A stretch of DNA of 64,000 nucleotides from assembly GCA_030429345.1 (NCBI GenBank), contig JAUIFJ010000017.1:1-64000 (forward strand), in the 5' to 3' direction. Both the position numbers and the translations under genes were made by a program. Of the stretch, positions 45,574 to 54,688 are shown piece after piece. Position 1 is the stretch's first letter, and every line of letters begins with the position of its first letter. Source of the stretch: a bacterium. Its GTDB lineage: Bacteria > CAIWAD01. Below the pieces are notes generated by a model, which searched no databases, was not told the DNA's origin, and saw only the letters and a program-made list of their open reading frames with translations.

Positions 45574-45775
45574 TGCTATCGGAAGGAAACGCTTCGAATT
45601 TAACACACTTCGCCCCTCCACTCCAGCCCGAAAGCGACCTGCCCCAGCTTTGCCCCGCAAAGGTCCGCAACAATTTCCTGGCCTTCGCGTTGTACTGCAG
45701 GAAGAGAAGTCTTGCCGGAAACTGAACACTGACGACCGCTACCCGGCCGTCGCGGTTCCACGTAATACGGGACAA

Positions 45776-46648
45776 ATGCCCATGCCGAAGCTTGCTGGAT
45801 TGCTCGGACTTTTTTGCGCCATACAGCTCTCCGCCGTCGAGAACCTGGATCTCAAGACCTTTGACGAGGGCATTCTGGACTATTTGCCGCCCGCGGCGCC
45901 CGAGGTGCAGAAAGAGGTATACGAACTGTGGTGCGAACGCCTGAAGCAGACCTACTCCAGCATCCGGCGTGAAGGTCGCCCCAATATCGGCGACTACTGG
46001 AACCTGGCGCGAGGATTCCAGACTCTTGGCGCGGACACGCATCTGGTCCGGCTGGCCTTCCTGCGCGCCAGCCAGAGCGACCCGGAAGGCTGGGCCGAGT
46101 ACATGGAAATGCTGCCCCACACCTTCGACCGGTGGATTCCCGCCGAATGGGCCGAGTGGGAACACTCCCGGCCCAATGAAGTGGTCGCGGAAGAAGTACT
46201 GGAAGAGGAGGGCGGCACAAATCCAGGCCTGCGGACGCTGCTCCGCCGCATGGACGAGGACGACAAGCGCTACCGCAAGGAGCCGGATTTTCTTGAGAAC
46301 CCGCCTGCGATCGAAGCACAGCGGATCCTGGACCGGCAGAACATGGCGCGCCTGGATTCGCTGATCGCCGGGGGAGAGTACATCGGCCGTTCGCGGGTCG
46401 GTCCGGAGCTGGAACACGTGGCCTGGGCCGTGATCCAGCATTCCACCCTGCAGGACATGGAACGCTACCTGCCCGTGGTGGCAAGGGCTGTCGCACGGGA
46501 CGAGCTGCACGAAACACCCCTGCGCATGCTGATCGACCGCTGGCTGCTGCACAAGGAGGGCACCCAGGTCTTCGGCAGCCAGGAGGGGGTTCCCCTGGCG
46601 CCGAAGAACAGGCGGGAAGAACTGCGCGCGTTGTACAACCTGGAATGA
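45776..46648 (+). CDS. Exported DUF6624-like protein
   Basis: This 290-residue protein has a signal peptide (MPKLAGLLGLFCAIQLSA). The C-terminal half (about 140-285) matches the DUF6624-type pattern: LRRMDEDDKRYRK, NMARLDSLIAGGEYIGRSRV, ELEHVAWAVIQHSTLQDMER and HKEGTQVFGSQ. The N-terminal half, residues 25-135, contains short helices without a recognised family. No function is known. The ATG at 45776 fits the signal peptide; the frame is open further upstream without a better start. Confidence 0.7.
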   Translation: MPMPKLAGLLGLFCAIQLSAVENLDLKTFDEGILDYLPPAAPEVQKEVYELWCERLKQTYSSIRREGRPNIGDYWNLARGFQTLGADTHLVRLAFLRASQSDPEGWAEYMEMLPHTFDRWIPAEWAEWEHSRPNEVVAEEVLEEEGGTNPGLRTLLRRMDEDDKRYRKEPDFLENPPAIEAQRILDRQNMARLDSLIAGGEYIGRSRVGPELEHVAWAVIQHSTLQDMERYLPVVARAVARDELHETPLRMLIDRWLLHKEGTQVFGSQEGVPLAPKNRREELRALYNLE

Positions 46649-46674
46649 GGCCTTCCAGGGCCTGCAACAGGAAG

Positions 46675-46714
46675 CGCGCCTTCTGCTGCGCGATTCGGCG
46701 CAGCAGAAGGCGCG
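46675..46714. terminator. 17-bp perfect hairpin between convergent genes
   Basis: A perfect 17-bp stem, 46675-46691 paired with 46698-46714 around the loop GATTCG, sits between the stops of the DUF6624-like gene (46648) and the vWA gene (46763). Its symmetrical position suggests a bidirectional terminator for both genes, but neither side has a strong T-run, so a different structural role is possible. Confidence 0.65.
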
Positions 46715-46762
46715 GTGCCACTCGGTGCTACATGCCCTGCGGCATGGAACTTCCGGCAGCCC

Positions 46763-48787
46763 TCAGCGTTCTCGTGCCTCACGCTGCAGCTCTTCGGCGC
46801 GGGCGGCCAGCACCAGGAACTCCGCCCGTTCCGCGCGGGGATCCTCGCCCAGCGCGCCCTGTCCCAGGCGGCGGGCCATGGCCGGACTGGCGCTGCCGGC
46901 GTACTCCGAACGGCGCAGGCTCAGTCCGAAGGCGGCGACGGCAGAGGCCCAGCGCATGTTCCCCGAGGCCTGCCCGATCTCCGGAACCTTCATCGGCGTA
47001 TAGGGCTCCTCCACCAGCCGGCTGGCCTCTCCCGGCCCCTCCTTGTATCTCATGGAAAGCGTGAGCCATTCCATCTGCGAGGCCCGCGGATCCATGGTCG
47101 TACGCAGGTAGCGCCTTGTGTTCGCTCCTTCCGGTTCCGCCCGCGTCTGCTCCGTCGCGGGCCGCAGCTCGTAGAGCACGACCAGGCTGTGTCCGGCGCC
47201 GACCTCGGCGGCGTCCTTTCGATCATCGGCGAAGTCCTGCTCCGCCAGGCGGCGGTTGTCGTAGCCGATCAGCCGGTAGCCGGCGATGTGCGCCGGATTG
47301 AACTGCAGCTGCAGTTTCAGGTCGCGCGCCACGGTGTGCAGGGTGCCGCCCAGCTCGTGGCGGAAGACCCGGCGCGCCTCGCGCAGGTTGTCCAGGTAGT
47401 AGTGCTGTCCATCGCCCTTGCTGGCCAGCTGCTGCAGGCGGTCATCCTGCAGATTCCCGCGTCCGACACCGATCACGGTCAACTGCACGCCCTTGCGCCG
47501 TTCCTCCTCGATGGTCTCGAGCAGGGTGTCGGCGTCGCGGATGCCCACGTTGAAATCGCCGTCGGTGGCGAGGATCACGCGGTTGCTGCCGCCCGAAATG
47601 AAGTGTTCGCGCGCCACGCTGTAGGCCAGCTGCAAGCCTGCTCCTCCGGCGGTGCTGCCGCCGGCGCGCAGGCGGGCCAGGGCCTGAAGGATGCGCTGCT
47701 TGTGGCGGCCGGAAGTGCTTTCCAGCACCAGGCCGGTGCTGCCGGCGTATACGACGATCGCCACGCGGTCCTTCCTGCCCAGGCCCTCGACCAGCACCGG
47801 AAAGGCTTGTTGCAACAGGGCCAGCTTATCCGGCGAACTCATGCTGCCGCTGACATCCAGCAGGAAGACCAGGTTGCAGGGCGGCCGTTTCTTCTTCGGC
47901 AGTTCCTTCGCCTGCAGGCCCACCTGCAGCAGCAGGTGCTCCGGTTCCCAGGGACAGCGGGCGACTTCGCAGTGTGCGGCAAGGGGGTGCTCGCCCTCCG
48001 GCTGCGGCAGGTCGTAACGGAAGAAATTGAGGCATTCCTCGATGCGCACGGCATCCGCCGGCGGCAGATGGCCGTCGTTGAGCATGCGGCGGATCGTCGT
48101 ATACGAGGCCGCGTCCACATCCGCCGAGAGCGTGCTCACCGGCTGGAGCAGGACCGACTGCCAGTCGCTCTCCTGCGGTTGGTCGTAGGTCTCGCCGGGC
48201 GGGACCATTGGCGGGTGCGGAGGCTGGACTTGTACCACATTCGAGGCATCCAGGTTGACGAAATGCTGGCCGCCAACCAGAGGGTCGCGGACCTCGATGC
48301 CGTTGAGCACGAACTTCACCTCCTCCGGGCGCGAGCCACGGGCGGCAACAGCGCCATCGTCGTTCAGCTGAAAGCCCGGCACGGAAGAAAGCAACTCGGT
48401 TCCGGACACTTTTAGCGAGGAGCGGGTCAGGTCCACCTTCTTGCGATCGGCGCGGGCGGACAGCAGTTCCAGCTCAACCTCGCAGGACTGGAGCTCGAGC
48501 GTGCCCAGGGAGCAGACGCTGTCCGCAATGATGTGGACATCCTCGATACGAAGCGCCTCGTAGTGCAGGGCATCTACGAGAATCGTATACCGGCCCTCCG
48601 GAATCTGTGATACGGTGAACTTGCCTTCGAAATCCGAATAGGCGCCGTAGGTGGTTCCTTCGACAACCACCGCGGCAGAGACCACCGGCGCGCGGCTCTC
48701 CTTGTCGATCAACGAACCCTGGATCTTGCCTCGGGTGCCGGCCTGGGCGACCAGCAGCAGCAGCAGGGGGAGCAGATACTTGAACAT
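46763..48787 (-). CDS. vWA-DUF3520 protein with receptor-plug-like N-terminus
   Basis: This 674-residue exported protein has a signal peptide (MFKYLLPLLLLLVAQAG), then a CarboxypepD_reg-like beta sandwich (about 20-95: GSLIDKESRAPVVSAAVVVE). A TonB-receptor-plug-like piece follows (about 125-175: LLSSVPGF, VKFVLNGIEVRDPL), then a vWA_N region (TIRRMLNDGHLPPADAVRIE), a vWA domain with MIDAS DVSGSM (residues 311-316), and a DUF3520-like C-terminus. The vWA half is like YfbK. The plug is not followed by a receptor barrel, so it must have another use. No neighbouring gene explains the role. Confidence 0.85.
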   Translation of the reverse strand: MFKYLLPLLLLLVAQAGTRGKIQGSLIDKESRAPVVSAAVVVEGTTYGAYSDFEGKFTVSQIPEGRYTILVDALHYEALRIEDVHIIADSVCSLGTLELQSCEVELELLSARADRKKVDLTRSSLKVSGTELLSSVPGFQLNDDGAVAARGSRPEEVKFVLNGIEVRDPLVGGQHFVNLDASNVVQVQPPHPPMVPPGETYDQPQESDWQSVLLQPVSTLSADVDAASYTTIRRMLNDGHLPPADAVRIEECLNFFRYDLPQPEGEHPLAAHCEVARCPWEPEHLLLQVGLQAKELPKKKRPPCNLVFLLDVSGSMSSPDKLALLQQAFPVLVEGLGRKDRVAIVVYAGSTGLVLESTSGRHKQRILQALARLRAGGSTAGGAGLQLAYSVAREHFISGGSNRVILATDGDFNVGIRDADTLLETIEEERRKGVQLTVIGVGRGNLQDDRLQQLASKGDGQHYYLDNLREARRVFRHELGGTLHTVARDLKLQLQFNPAHIAGYRLIGYDNRRLAEQDFADDRKDAAEVGAGHSLVVLYELRPATEQTRAEPEGANTRRYLRTTMDPRASQMEWLTLSMRYKEGPGEASRLVEEPYTPMKVPEIGQASGNMRWASAVAAFGLSLRRSEYAGSASPAMARRLGQGALGEDPRAERAEFLVLAARAEELQREARER

Positions 48788-49023
48788 GGGGGGACCTCCT
48801 GGAAGGAAATGGATCGACGGAGAACTCCCGGCGTCCTGCGGGGAGAGAGCGCGTCGCGTCAAGGGGCGAGTCCGGTTCCAGAGTCCAGGCGAGCGGGTTC
48901 AGGTGGCTTCGGTATACGGAAACTGTAACGGAAATGTCAGGGCCAAGGTTCCCGGCTCCACGCCAGGGGAATTCGTAGCTTTCAGGGTGGGTCGCCGGCC
49001 GAGGTGGGCGGAGACCTGCTTCC

Positions 49024-49041
49024 GATAGCGATAGCGATAGC
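49024..49041. repeat. Short tandem repeat (GATAGC)3
   Basis: Three exact GATAGC hexamers lie 28 nt upstream of the yciA start, in the divergent gap from the vWA gene. A related GATAGCGAT occurs at about 40848, upstream of the first VOC gene. It could influence promoter spacing, but the sequence shows no more. Confidence 0.6.
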
Positions 49042-49069
49042 GTTGCGAGTCGTGAGAAAGGAGAAGGAA

Positions 49070-49453
49070 ATGAGTGAGATACAGGGAACGCTCTGCATCC
49101 AGACCATCGCCATGCCCCGTGATACGAATCCCAACGGGGACATCTTCGGCGGCTGGCTGGTCTCGCAGATGGACCTTGCCGGCGCGATCCTGGCCCGCAG
49201 GATCGCCAGGGGCCGTGTGACAACCGTGGCCATCGAGAGCATGAGCTTCCATTCGCCGGTGCTGGTCGGCGACCTGGTCTCGTGCTACTCGCGCAAGCTG
49301 AAGACCGGCCGCAGCTCGATCCAGGTGGCGATCGAGGTCTGGGCGGGGCAGGAAAGCCTCTACGGCCTGAAGAAGGTCACCGAGGCCAATTTCACCTTCG
49401 TCGCCATCGACCGCAGCGGAAGGCCCCGCCCCCTGGAGCCGGATCCCGTCTGA
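49070..49453 (+). CDS. yciA: YciA-type acyl-CoA thioesterase
   Basis: This 127-residue hotdog-fold protein hydrolyses acyl-CoA thioesters. The family patterns are visible: MPRDTNPNGDIFGGWLVSQM with DLAGAILARR (the catalytic Asp and helix), VAIESMSFHSPVLVGDLVSC and FTFVAIDRSGRPRPL. A strong ribosome site (AAAGGAGAAGGAA) precedes ATG 49070. The stop shares a base with the start of gluQ (TGATG). Confidence 0.93.
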   Translation: MSEIQGTLCIQTIAMPRDTNPNGDIFGGWLVSQMDLAGAILARRIARGRVTTVAIESMSFHSPVLVGDLVSCYSRKLKTGRSSIQVAIEVWAGQESLYGLKKVTEANFTFVAIDRSGRPRPLEPDPV

Positions 49454-50454
49454 TGGCCGAGTGGCAGGAGCTCCTCGCCCACCGCCCTCCTGCGGCGCCG
49501 CTTCGCGGCCGCTGGGCCCCTTCCCCCACCGGCGCCCTGCACATCGGCAACGCGCGGACGGCCCTGGCGGCCTGGCTCTCGATCCGCTCGCGGGGCGGTC
49601 GCCTGCTCTGGAGGCTGGAAGACCTGGATCCGCAGCGCTCTCGCCCGGAGCTGGCGCGGCAGGCCGAAGAGGACCTGCGCTGGCTGGGCCTCGACTGGGA
49701 CCTTGCCGCGGCCTCCCGGGGCCCGGCCTCCTCCACTCCCCAGTCCACGCGACATTTGTATTACGAAACCGCCCTGGAGGAGCTGGCCCGTCTCGGCAGG
49801 CTCTTCCCCTGCCGCCGCAGCCGCCGCGAGTTGCAGGACCTGGCCGCCCCCCCGCTTCCCGGAAGGGAGGAGCAACCCTATCCGCCGGCCTTGCGCCCCG
49901 CGCTTCTCCCCATGGACAAACTTCCCGGGAAGGGCAGCAACCTGCGCTTCCGGGTCGATGAGGGTGTAGTACACTGGGAGGATGCCCTGCGCGGCCCGCA
50001 GGAGGAGGATGTATCACGGGCTGTCGGGGACTTCGTGCTCCGCCGCCGCGACGGCGTGTACGCCTACCAGCTGGCCGTGGTCGTCGACGACATCCTGACC
50101 GGGATCACGGAAGTCCTGCGCGGCGGCGACCTGCTGCAGTCGACGGCGCGACAGATCCTGCTCTACCGGGCGCTGGGGGCCGCGCCTCCCCGCTGGATCC
50201 ATGTCCCCCTGCTGCTGGATCCGGCAGGCCGCAAGCTGGGCAAGAGGGACGGTGACCTGGAAGTGGCGGCGCTGCGGAATAGCGGTGTGACACCGGCCGC
50301 GCTCTGCGGATGGCTGGGGGCCAGCCTGGGGCTGCTGGACCCGGTTCGTCCCTGCCGGCCGGAAGAGCTGCTGCCGCTCTGGTCGACGGCCTCCCTGCGG
50401 CAGGAGGATCAGCGCCTGCCCGCCGATCTGCCTCGGCGGCTGCTCCGGCTCTGA
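49453..50454 (+). CDS. gluQ: Glutamyl-Q tRNA(Asp) synthetase
   Basis: This 333-residue paralogue of the GltX catalytic core attaches Glu to queuosine in tRNA(Asp). It has the HIGH-type HIGN (30-33), the KMSKS-equivalent KLGKRDGD (from Lys261) and no anticodon-binding domain. The zinc-binding cysteines of the E. coli enzyme are mostly missing: at that site the sequence is FPCRRSRREL with a single Cys120, so zinc is probably not bound. The ATG 49453 is immediately coupled to yciA. Queuosine genes are not in the window, and a free-standing GltX-like activity is possible. Confidence 0.88.
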   Translation: MAEWQELLAHRPPAAPLRGRWAPSPTGALHIGNARTALAAWLSIRSRGGRLLWRLEDLDPQRSRPELARQAEEDLRWLGLDWDLAAASRGPASSTPQSTRHLYYETALEELARLGRLFPCRRSRRELQDLAAPPLPGREEQPYPPALRPALLPMDKLPGKGSNLRFRVDEGVVHWEDALRGPQEEDVSRAVGDFVLRRRDGVYAYQLAVVVDDILTGITEVLRGGDLLQSTARQILLYRALGAAPPRWIHVPLLLDPAGRKLGKRDGDLEVAALRNSGVTPAALCGWLGASLGLLDPVRPCRPEELLPLWSTASLRQEDQRLPADLPRRLLRL

Positions 50455-50555
50455 GGCTCAGCCTCATTGGAAACCGGAGACCGAGACCGGCGATCCCCGG
50501 AATGCGGGAATCGCCGCGGCTCAGTCTGCGGCGCGCGGGAATCGCCGCCGCAGGT
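50455..50555. other. GC-rich hairpins between convergent genes
   Basis: This short convergent gap between gluQ and a hypothetical gene holds two stem-loops: an imperfect one starting GGCGATCCCC near 50491, and a perfect 8-bp stem 50526-50533 with 50546-50553. GCGGGAATCGCCG occurs twice. These may act as a terminator, but no T-run is seen. Confidence 0.5.
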
Positions 50556-50912
50556 CTATCCGTCCTCCTGGATCCTCGAAATTCGCGTCCTGTCTTCCTG
50601 CCATTCAGGCAGCTGGTCCAGCTCTTCCCGCTGCAGGGCGTCCAGTCCCTCGATCACCAGGTGGATCATCTGCAGCAGGTCCGGGCGTCTGAATCTCAGC
50701 ACCAGCTGGTCGCAGTGGACGTAGGCCAGTCCTTCCTGGGCATAGCGCTCGAAATCGGCGGCGATTGCCGCCAGCGTTTCTGAAAGCTTCACCAGTCGAT
50801 GCGCTGTCAAAGGCAGCAGCACCGGGCCAAATGCCAGGGCCAGACGGCCCCGGCCGATACGGATCACCTGGTCCCCGGAAGGGGATTCGGCGAGAAGGGT
50901 CGCAGAACGCAT
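50556..50912 (-). CDS. Hypothetical protein
   Basis: This 118-residue protein starts MRSATLLAESPSGDQVIRIG and has LALAFGPVLLPLTAHRLVKL in the middle, then a helical C-terminus (ELDQLPEWQEDRTRISRIQE). There is no signal peptide and no motif I recognise. The ATG at 50912 is preceded by GACAGGACACGCT, a weak ribosome site. The next 250 bp upstream hold nothing recognisable. It is small and soluble, and it converges on gluQ. Confidence 0.6.
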   Translation of the reverse strand: MRSATLLAESPSGDQVIRIGRGRLALAFGPVLLPLTAHRLVKLSETLAAIAADFERYAQEGLAYVHCDQLVLRFRRPDLLQMIHLVIEGLDALQREELDQLPEWQEDRTRISRIQEDG

Positions 50913-51162
50913 AGCGTGTCCTGTCGTCTCAGGTGAGTCACGCCGGACGAGGCGGGTCCTGGGACCGGTGTGCGAGGCACCTCGGGCGTGGGTGCCGGCA
51001 GGTCCTTCCCCTGCCGGCTTCCACCCTATCGGCGGCATTGCAAAAGGCTTGAACAGAAGACTTGCCGCGGGGTGGGCGGATCAGGCGGGCCCGGGCGACC
51101 CGCCCCGCAGGAGCTGATTCCGGCCGCGCTGCGGGCTTCCCTCCGCAGCTCGATGGCTCCCC

Positions 51163-52905
51163 CTAGCGCTCCTGGACCTGCCAGAGCCATTCGGCGCGCA
51201 GCCAGGAGGCGGGATCGTCCCGGGGGAGGTCCGGAAGCAGGGCCAGCAAATCGGCTGGCAATCCGGCCTGCAGGCCGGCGCGGCCGAAAAGGGGAATCAG
51301 GTCGGCCGGGTCCAGTTCGCCGCTCAGCAGAAGATCCAGCAGGTCGCGCGAGCGGGGATAATGCTCGACGAGCGGATCCTCCAGCTGCAGTTCCCCGGCC
51401 AGATCGGCAAGGGCGTCCTGCAGCGTGCCCAGGCTGTCGACCAGTCCGCCTCCCTGGGCGCGGCGAGCACTCCAGACGCGCCCTTCGGTCCAGAGATCCA
51501 GCTGGTCTGCCGGAACGGGGCGATGCTCGAGCACCCGCTGGCGAAAGGCGGAATAGATGCGATCCATGGACTGGCCCAGCGCTTCGAGCAGCTCGTCCTC
51601 GACGGGCAGTCCCGGACTGAGGCGCGAAAGCGGTGTCGAGTAGATGCCGTCAGCGCGCAGGCCCAGCTTGTCGAAGCTGCCGGAGAAATCGGGCAGCATG
51701 GCCACGACCCCGATCGACCCGGTGACGGTCCAGGGATCCGCATAGATCCGGCGCGCGGGCAGGCTGATGTAATAGCCTCCGGAGGCCGCCACTCCGCCCA
51801 TGCTGACCAGTAGCGGTTTGTCGGCCGCCAGCTCCTTGAGCGCCAGGTAGATCTCCTCGCTGGGCAGGACCACTCCGCCGGGGCTCGAGACTCGCAGGAC
51901 GACGGCCAGCACGCTCTCGTCCTCCTGCAGACGCTGGATCTCCTCTACCAGGCTCTTGCCGTAGATCCGCACCTGGCTCGCGCCGTGATCCGTCTTGCCA
52001 GGGACAATGGTTCCCTCGGCCCACAGAACAGCCAGTCGTCCGCCTGTCCCCGCGCCCATCGGCTGACGGGCATACTGCCGCACGGAAAGACGCTGCGCGT
52101 CCCCGTAGTTCTCTTCCAGGAACTGCTCGTACTCGCTTTCCGGCTCGAGCGCGTCAACCAGATTGAGCTCCAGGGCTTCCTCGGGCTGGAAGACGAAGCG
52201 CTCGGGGTCCTCGATCCAGCGGCGGAAATCCTCCGACTGAATGCCGCGGCGCCCGGCGATCCAGTCGCTGAGCAGCCGTTGGCGATCCTCGACCAGCAGG
52301 CCCAGGTTTTCCCGGACCGGCAGCGACATGCTGTCCAGGGTCCAGGTCTCGCCGAAACCCTTGGCTTCGCCCACGTGCCGCACGCGCATGCGCAGGCCCA
52401 GCTTTTCGGTCAGTTCGCGGCGATAGGTCTGCTGAATCGAGCTGCCCTGGAAATAGAGGCCGGCAGCGGAGGAAGGACTCATGCTCAGGCGGTCGGCCAG
52501 ACTGGCCAGCAGGTAGGGACCGTCGCCGACCACATCGACGCGGGCATGGATCGCCTTCCCGGCGGCGCGGAACTCTTCCAGCACCTGGGCCACCTCGTGC
52601 AGCTGGGCCCGGCCCAGGCTGGCGCCGTTCTCGATCAGGATTCCCTGGATGCGTGGATCGTCCACGGCGCTGCGCAGCGCGGGCAGAAGGCGGGAGAGGG
52701 TCAGTTCCGGCGTAGCGCCCTGTTCCAGCACGGGAACCTGGTGTCCGCGCAGTCCGCCTTTCCAGTCCAGCACCAGCAAGGTATTGGCGCTGATGCTCGG
52801 AGCCGAGCCCTGGCCCAGGTTGCGAAAGGCGACAAAGCCCAGCACGCCGAGAATCAGTACCAGCAGGAAAAGCAGGAAGAAGATCCAGAGGAAGAAACGT
52901 TTCAT
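51163..52905 (-). CDS. sppA: Signal peptide peptidase SppA (protease IV type)
   Basis: This 580-residue membrane protease degrades leftover signal peptides. It has an N-terminal membrane helix (residues 3-25) and two ClpP-fold halves, the long form as in E. coli. The catalytic dyad can be read: Lys182 in VGEAKGFGETW and Ser385 in GGVAASGGYYIS, the Ser being preceded by VLRVSSPGGVVLPSEEIY. The ATG 52905 follows the membrane-start consensus; the frame upstream is not family-like. It stands as a single gene, with about 145 bp to the next gene upstream. Confidence 0.93.
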   Translation of the reverse strand: MKRFFLWIFFLLFLLVLILGVLGFVAFRNLGQGSAPSISANTLLVLDWKGGLRGHQVPVLEQGATPELTLSRLLPALRSAVDDPRIQGILIENGASLGRAQLHEVAQVLEEFRAAGKAIHARVDVVGDGPYLLASLADRLSMSPSSAAGLYFQGSSIQQTYRRELTEKLGLRMRVRHVGEAKGFGETWTLDSMSLPVRENLGLLVEDRQRLLSDWIAGRRGIQSEDFRRWIEDPERFVFQPEEALELNLVDALEPESEYEQFLEENYGDAQRLSVRQYARQPMGAGTGGRLAVLWAEGTIVPGKTDHGASQVRIYGKSLVEEIQRLQEDESVLAVVLRVSSPGGVVLPSEEIYLALKELAADKPLLVSMGGVAASGGYYISLPARRIYADPWTVTGSIGVVAMLPDFSGSFDKLGLRADGIYSTPLSRLSPGLPVEDELLEALGQSMDRIYSAFRQRVLEHRPVPADQLDLWTEGRVWSARRAQGGGLVDSLGTLQDALADLAGELQLEDPLVEHYPRSRDLLDLLLSGELDPADLIPLFGRAGLQAGLPADLLALLPDLPRDDPASWLRAEWLWQVQER

Positions 52906-53050
52906 CAGGTGGCCCCGTTGTGATCCATTTGCCGTCCGCCGCCGGGCGGACTGCCGCAAATGTAGGGCATTCTTCCCTGCCCCGGTTCAGACAGCGAAGC
53001 GGTCGACCGGAATCCTCCCGGGCCTGGCGCGAAACGGACCTGCGTGGGTC

Positions 53051-54688
53051 CTAGGGGGCCTCGCTGGAAGCCACCACCTGGTAGCGCATGACCAGGCGAT
53101 TGGTCACATAGGGCATGGGAAGCTGGAATTCGGTCTGTTCCGTCGTGCCCACCAGAAAGGTGGAATCGTCCGCCAGGGTGCCGTAGACGAAGTACTGGCG
53201 GGTGATGGCGTCCCCGATCCAGCTGAGATGGATGGACGAGCCCTGCATCTCGATGGCCAGGGCCGGCCGCTTGGGATTCTCGCACTCGTCGGCCAGCCCG
53301 TTGAGGTTCAGGTCCAGCGAGGTGCCGTCCAGGATGTCGCAGTGGTCGGGCAGGCCGTTGCCGTTGCAGTCGCTTTCGCATTCGTCGGGACGACCGTTCA
53401 GGTTGCAGTCCAGGCTGCCTCCCTGGCTGATGTCACACCAGTCGGGAGTGCCGTTGCCGTTGCAGTCCTGGATGAACTGGCTGACGCCGGTGACCGAATG
53501 CATGGCCCGCGAGGGAACGAGCACGTCCTGCAGGCCATTGTTGAAGACGTCTCCGGGCCAGGCTTCCAGCACGAAGAGCACGTTTTCCTTGAGCATGCCG
53601 GCCTGGAAGGAAGGCTGGGGCAGGCCGTCGTTCTCGTACCAGTAGACGGCATGCTCGAGCTTGTGTGTCACCACCAGATCCGGGTCGCCGTCGCTGTCCA
53701 TGTCCTCGGCTTCAATGGAAAGGGCGCCGGGAGCGTCGTTTCCGATGGTCTGGCGCTGGAAGGTCGCCGGCTGCGAGCCCTGGTGCCGGTACCAGTGCAC
53801 CTGGTCGTCGCTGTAGGCCGTGACGACGATGTCCGTCAGCCCGTCCCCATCCATGTCCTCGAGCACAAGGTGCAGCGGCCCCCCGGCGGTCTGTGAGACA
53901 AGATGCGGATCGAAGGAAGGGGCCTGGGCGCCGTCGTTGAACAGCACCCTCAGCTGGTCGTCCTCGAAGTGGGCCAGCACCACATCCAGATCCCCGTCTT
54001 CGTCCAGGTCCGCGCAATCGACATGCGTCACGCCGCCGACCGCTTCGTCGATCACCTGCTGCTCGAAGCCCATGGCGGTCTGGCGGGCCCAGACCACGCG
54101 CGGGTCGGAATCACAGACCAGCAGCAGGTCGAGCAGACCGTCGTTGTCCAGGTCGGCGCTGGCGATCCCGTCCAGGGTCGGCAGCTCGAAGGGGAAACTT
54201 TCCTGCTGGTAGGCGCCCTGGCCCTGGGCGTAGAAAATGCGCAGGGTCTGTCCCAGGTCCGCCACCAGGTCGGGCAGGCCGTCCCCGTTCAGGTCCGCGG
54301 AGTGCAGGCTGCGCGCCGGGCTGTTGTCGAAGCTCAGCAGGTGGGACACGAACTGGCTGTCCGGGTGCACGTTCTCGTAGCGGTACAAGCCCTGCAGCGT
54401 CGAGGCCAGCAGATCCAGGTCCCCGTCGGGCTCGAAGTCCACGGGCATGGCAATGCTCAGGTAGGGCACCGTTCCCAGGAGCTGTTCGACGGCGTCCTGA
54501 CATTCGTCGGGAATCCCGTCGGCGTTGCAGTCCAGGCTGAAGCCTTCCGCAATGTCCTGGCTGTCCTCCACGCCGTTCTGGTTGCAGTCGTCCGCCTGGG
54601 CCGACTGCAGGGCCAGCAGCAGGAGGAGTGCTGGAACTCCCTTTCGAAAGGGTCCCGTGAAGAAAGAAAGAATGGAACGCACGCTCAA
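53051..54688 (-). CDS. Secreted FG-GAP/VCBS protein with DCNxNG repeats
   Basis: This 545-residue exported protein has an N-terminal signal-like helix (about residues 12-32, ending SAQADDC). It has FG-GAP/VCBS-like repeats over about residues 75-390 with Ca-binding loops such as DLNGDGLPD, DLDNDGLLD, DLDEDGDLD, DMDGDGLTD and DMDSDGDPD. Five thrombospondin type-3-like motifs (DCNQNGVED, DCNADGIPD, DCNGNGTPD, DCNLNGRPD, DCNGNGLPD) flank them. A beta-sandwich C-terminus may be a cell-surface anchor. The role is unknown, perhaps adhesion or display. The start is ATG 54688. Confidence 0.8.
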   Translation of the reverse strand: MSVRSILSFFTGPFRKGVPALLLLLALQSAQADDCNQNGVEDSQDIAEGFSLDCNADGIPDECQDAVEQLLGTVPYLSIAMPVDFEPDGDLDLLASTLQGLYRYENVHPDSQFVSHLLSFDNSPARSLHSADLNGDGLPDLVADLGQTLRIFYAQGQGAYQQESFPFELPTLDGIASADLDNDGLLDLLLVCDSDPRVVWARQTAMGFEQQVIDEAVGGVTHVDCADLDEDGDLDVVLAHFEDDQLRVLFNDGAQAPSFDPHLVSQTAGGPLHLVLEDMDGDGLTDIVVTAYSDDQVHWYRHQGSQPATFQRQTIGNDAPGALSIEAEDMDSDGDPDLVVTHKLEHAVYWYENDGLPQPSFQAGMLKENVLFVLEAWPGDVFNNGLQDVLVPSRAMHSVTGVSQFIQDCNGNGTPDWCDISQGGSLDCNLNGRPDECESDCNGNGLPDHCDILDGTSLDLNLNGLADECENPKRPALAIEMQGSSIHLSWIGDAITRQYFVYGTLADDSTFLVGTTEQTEFQLPMPYVTNRLVMRYQVVASSEAP

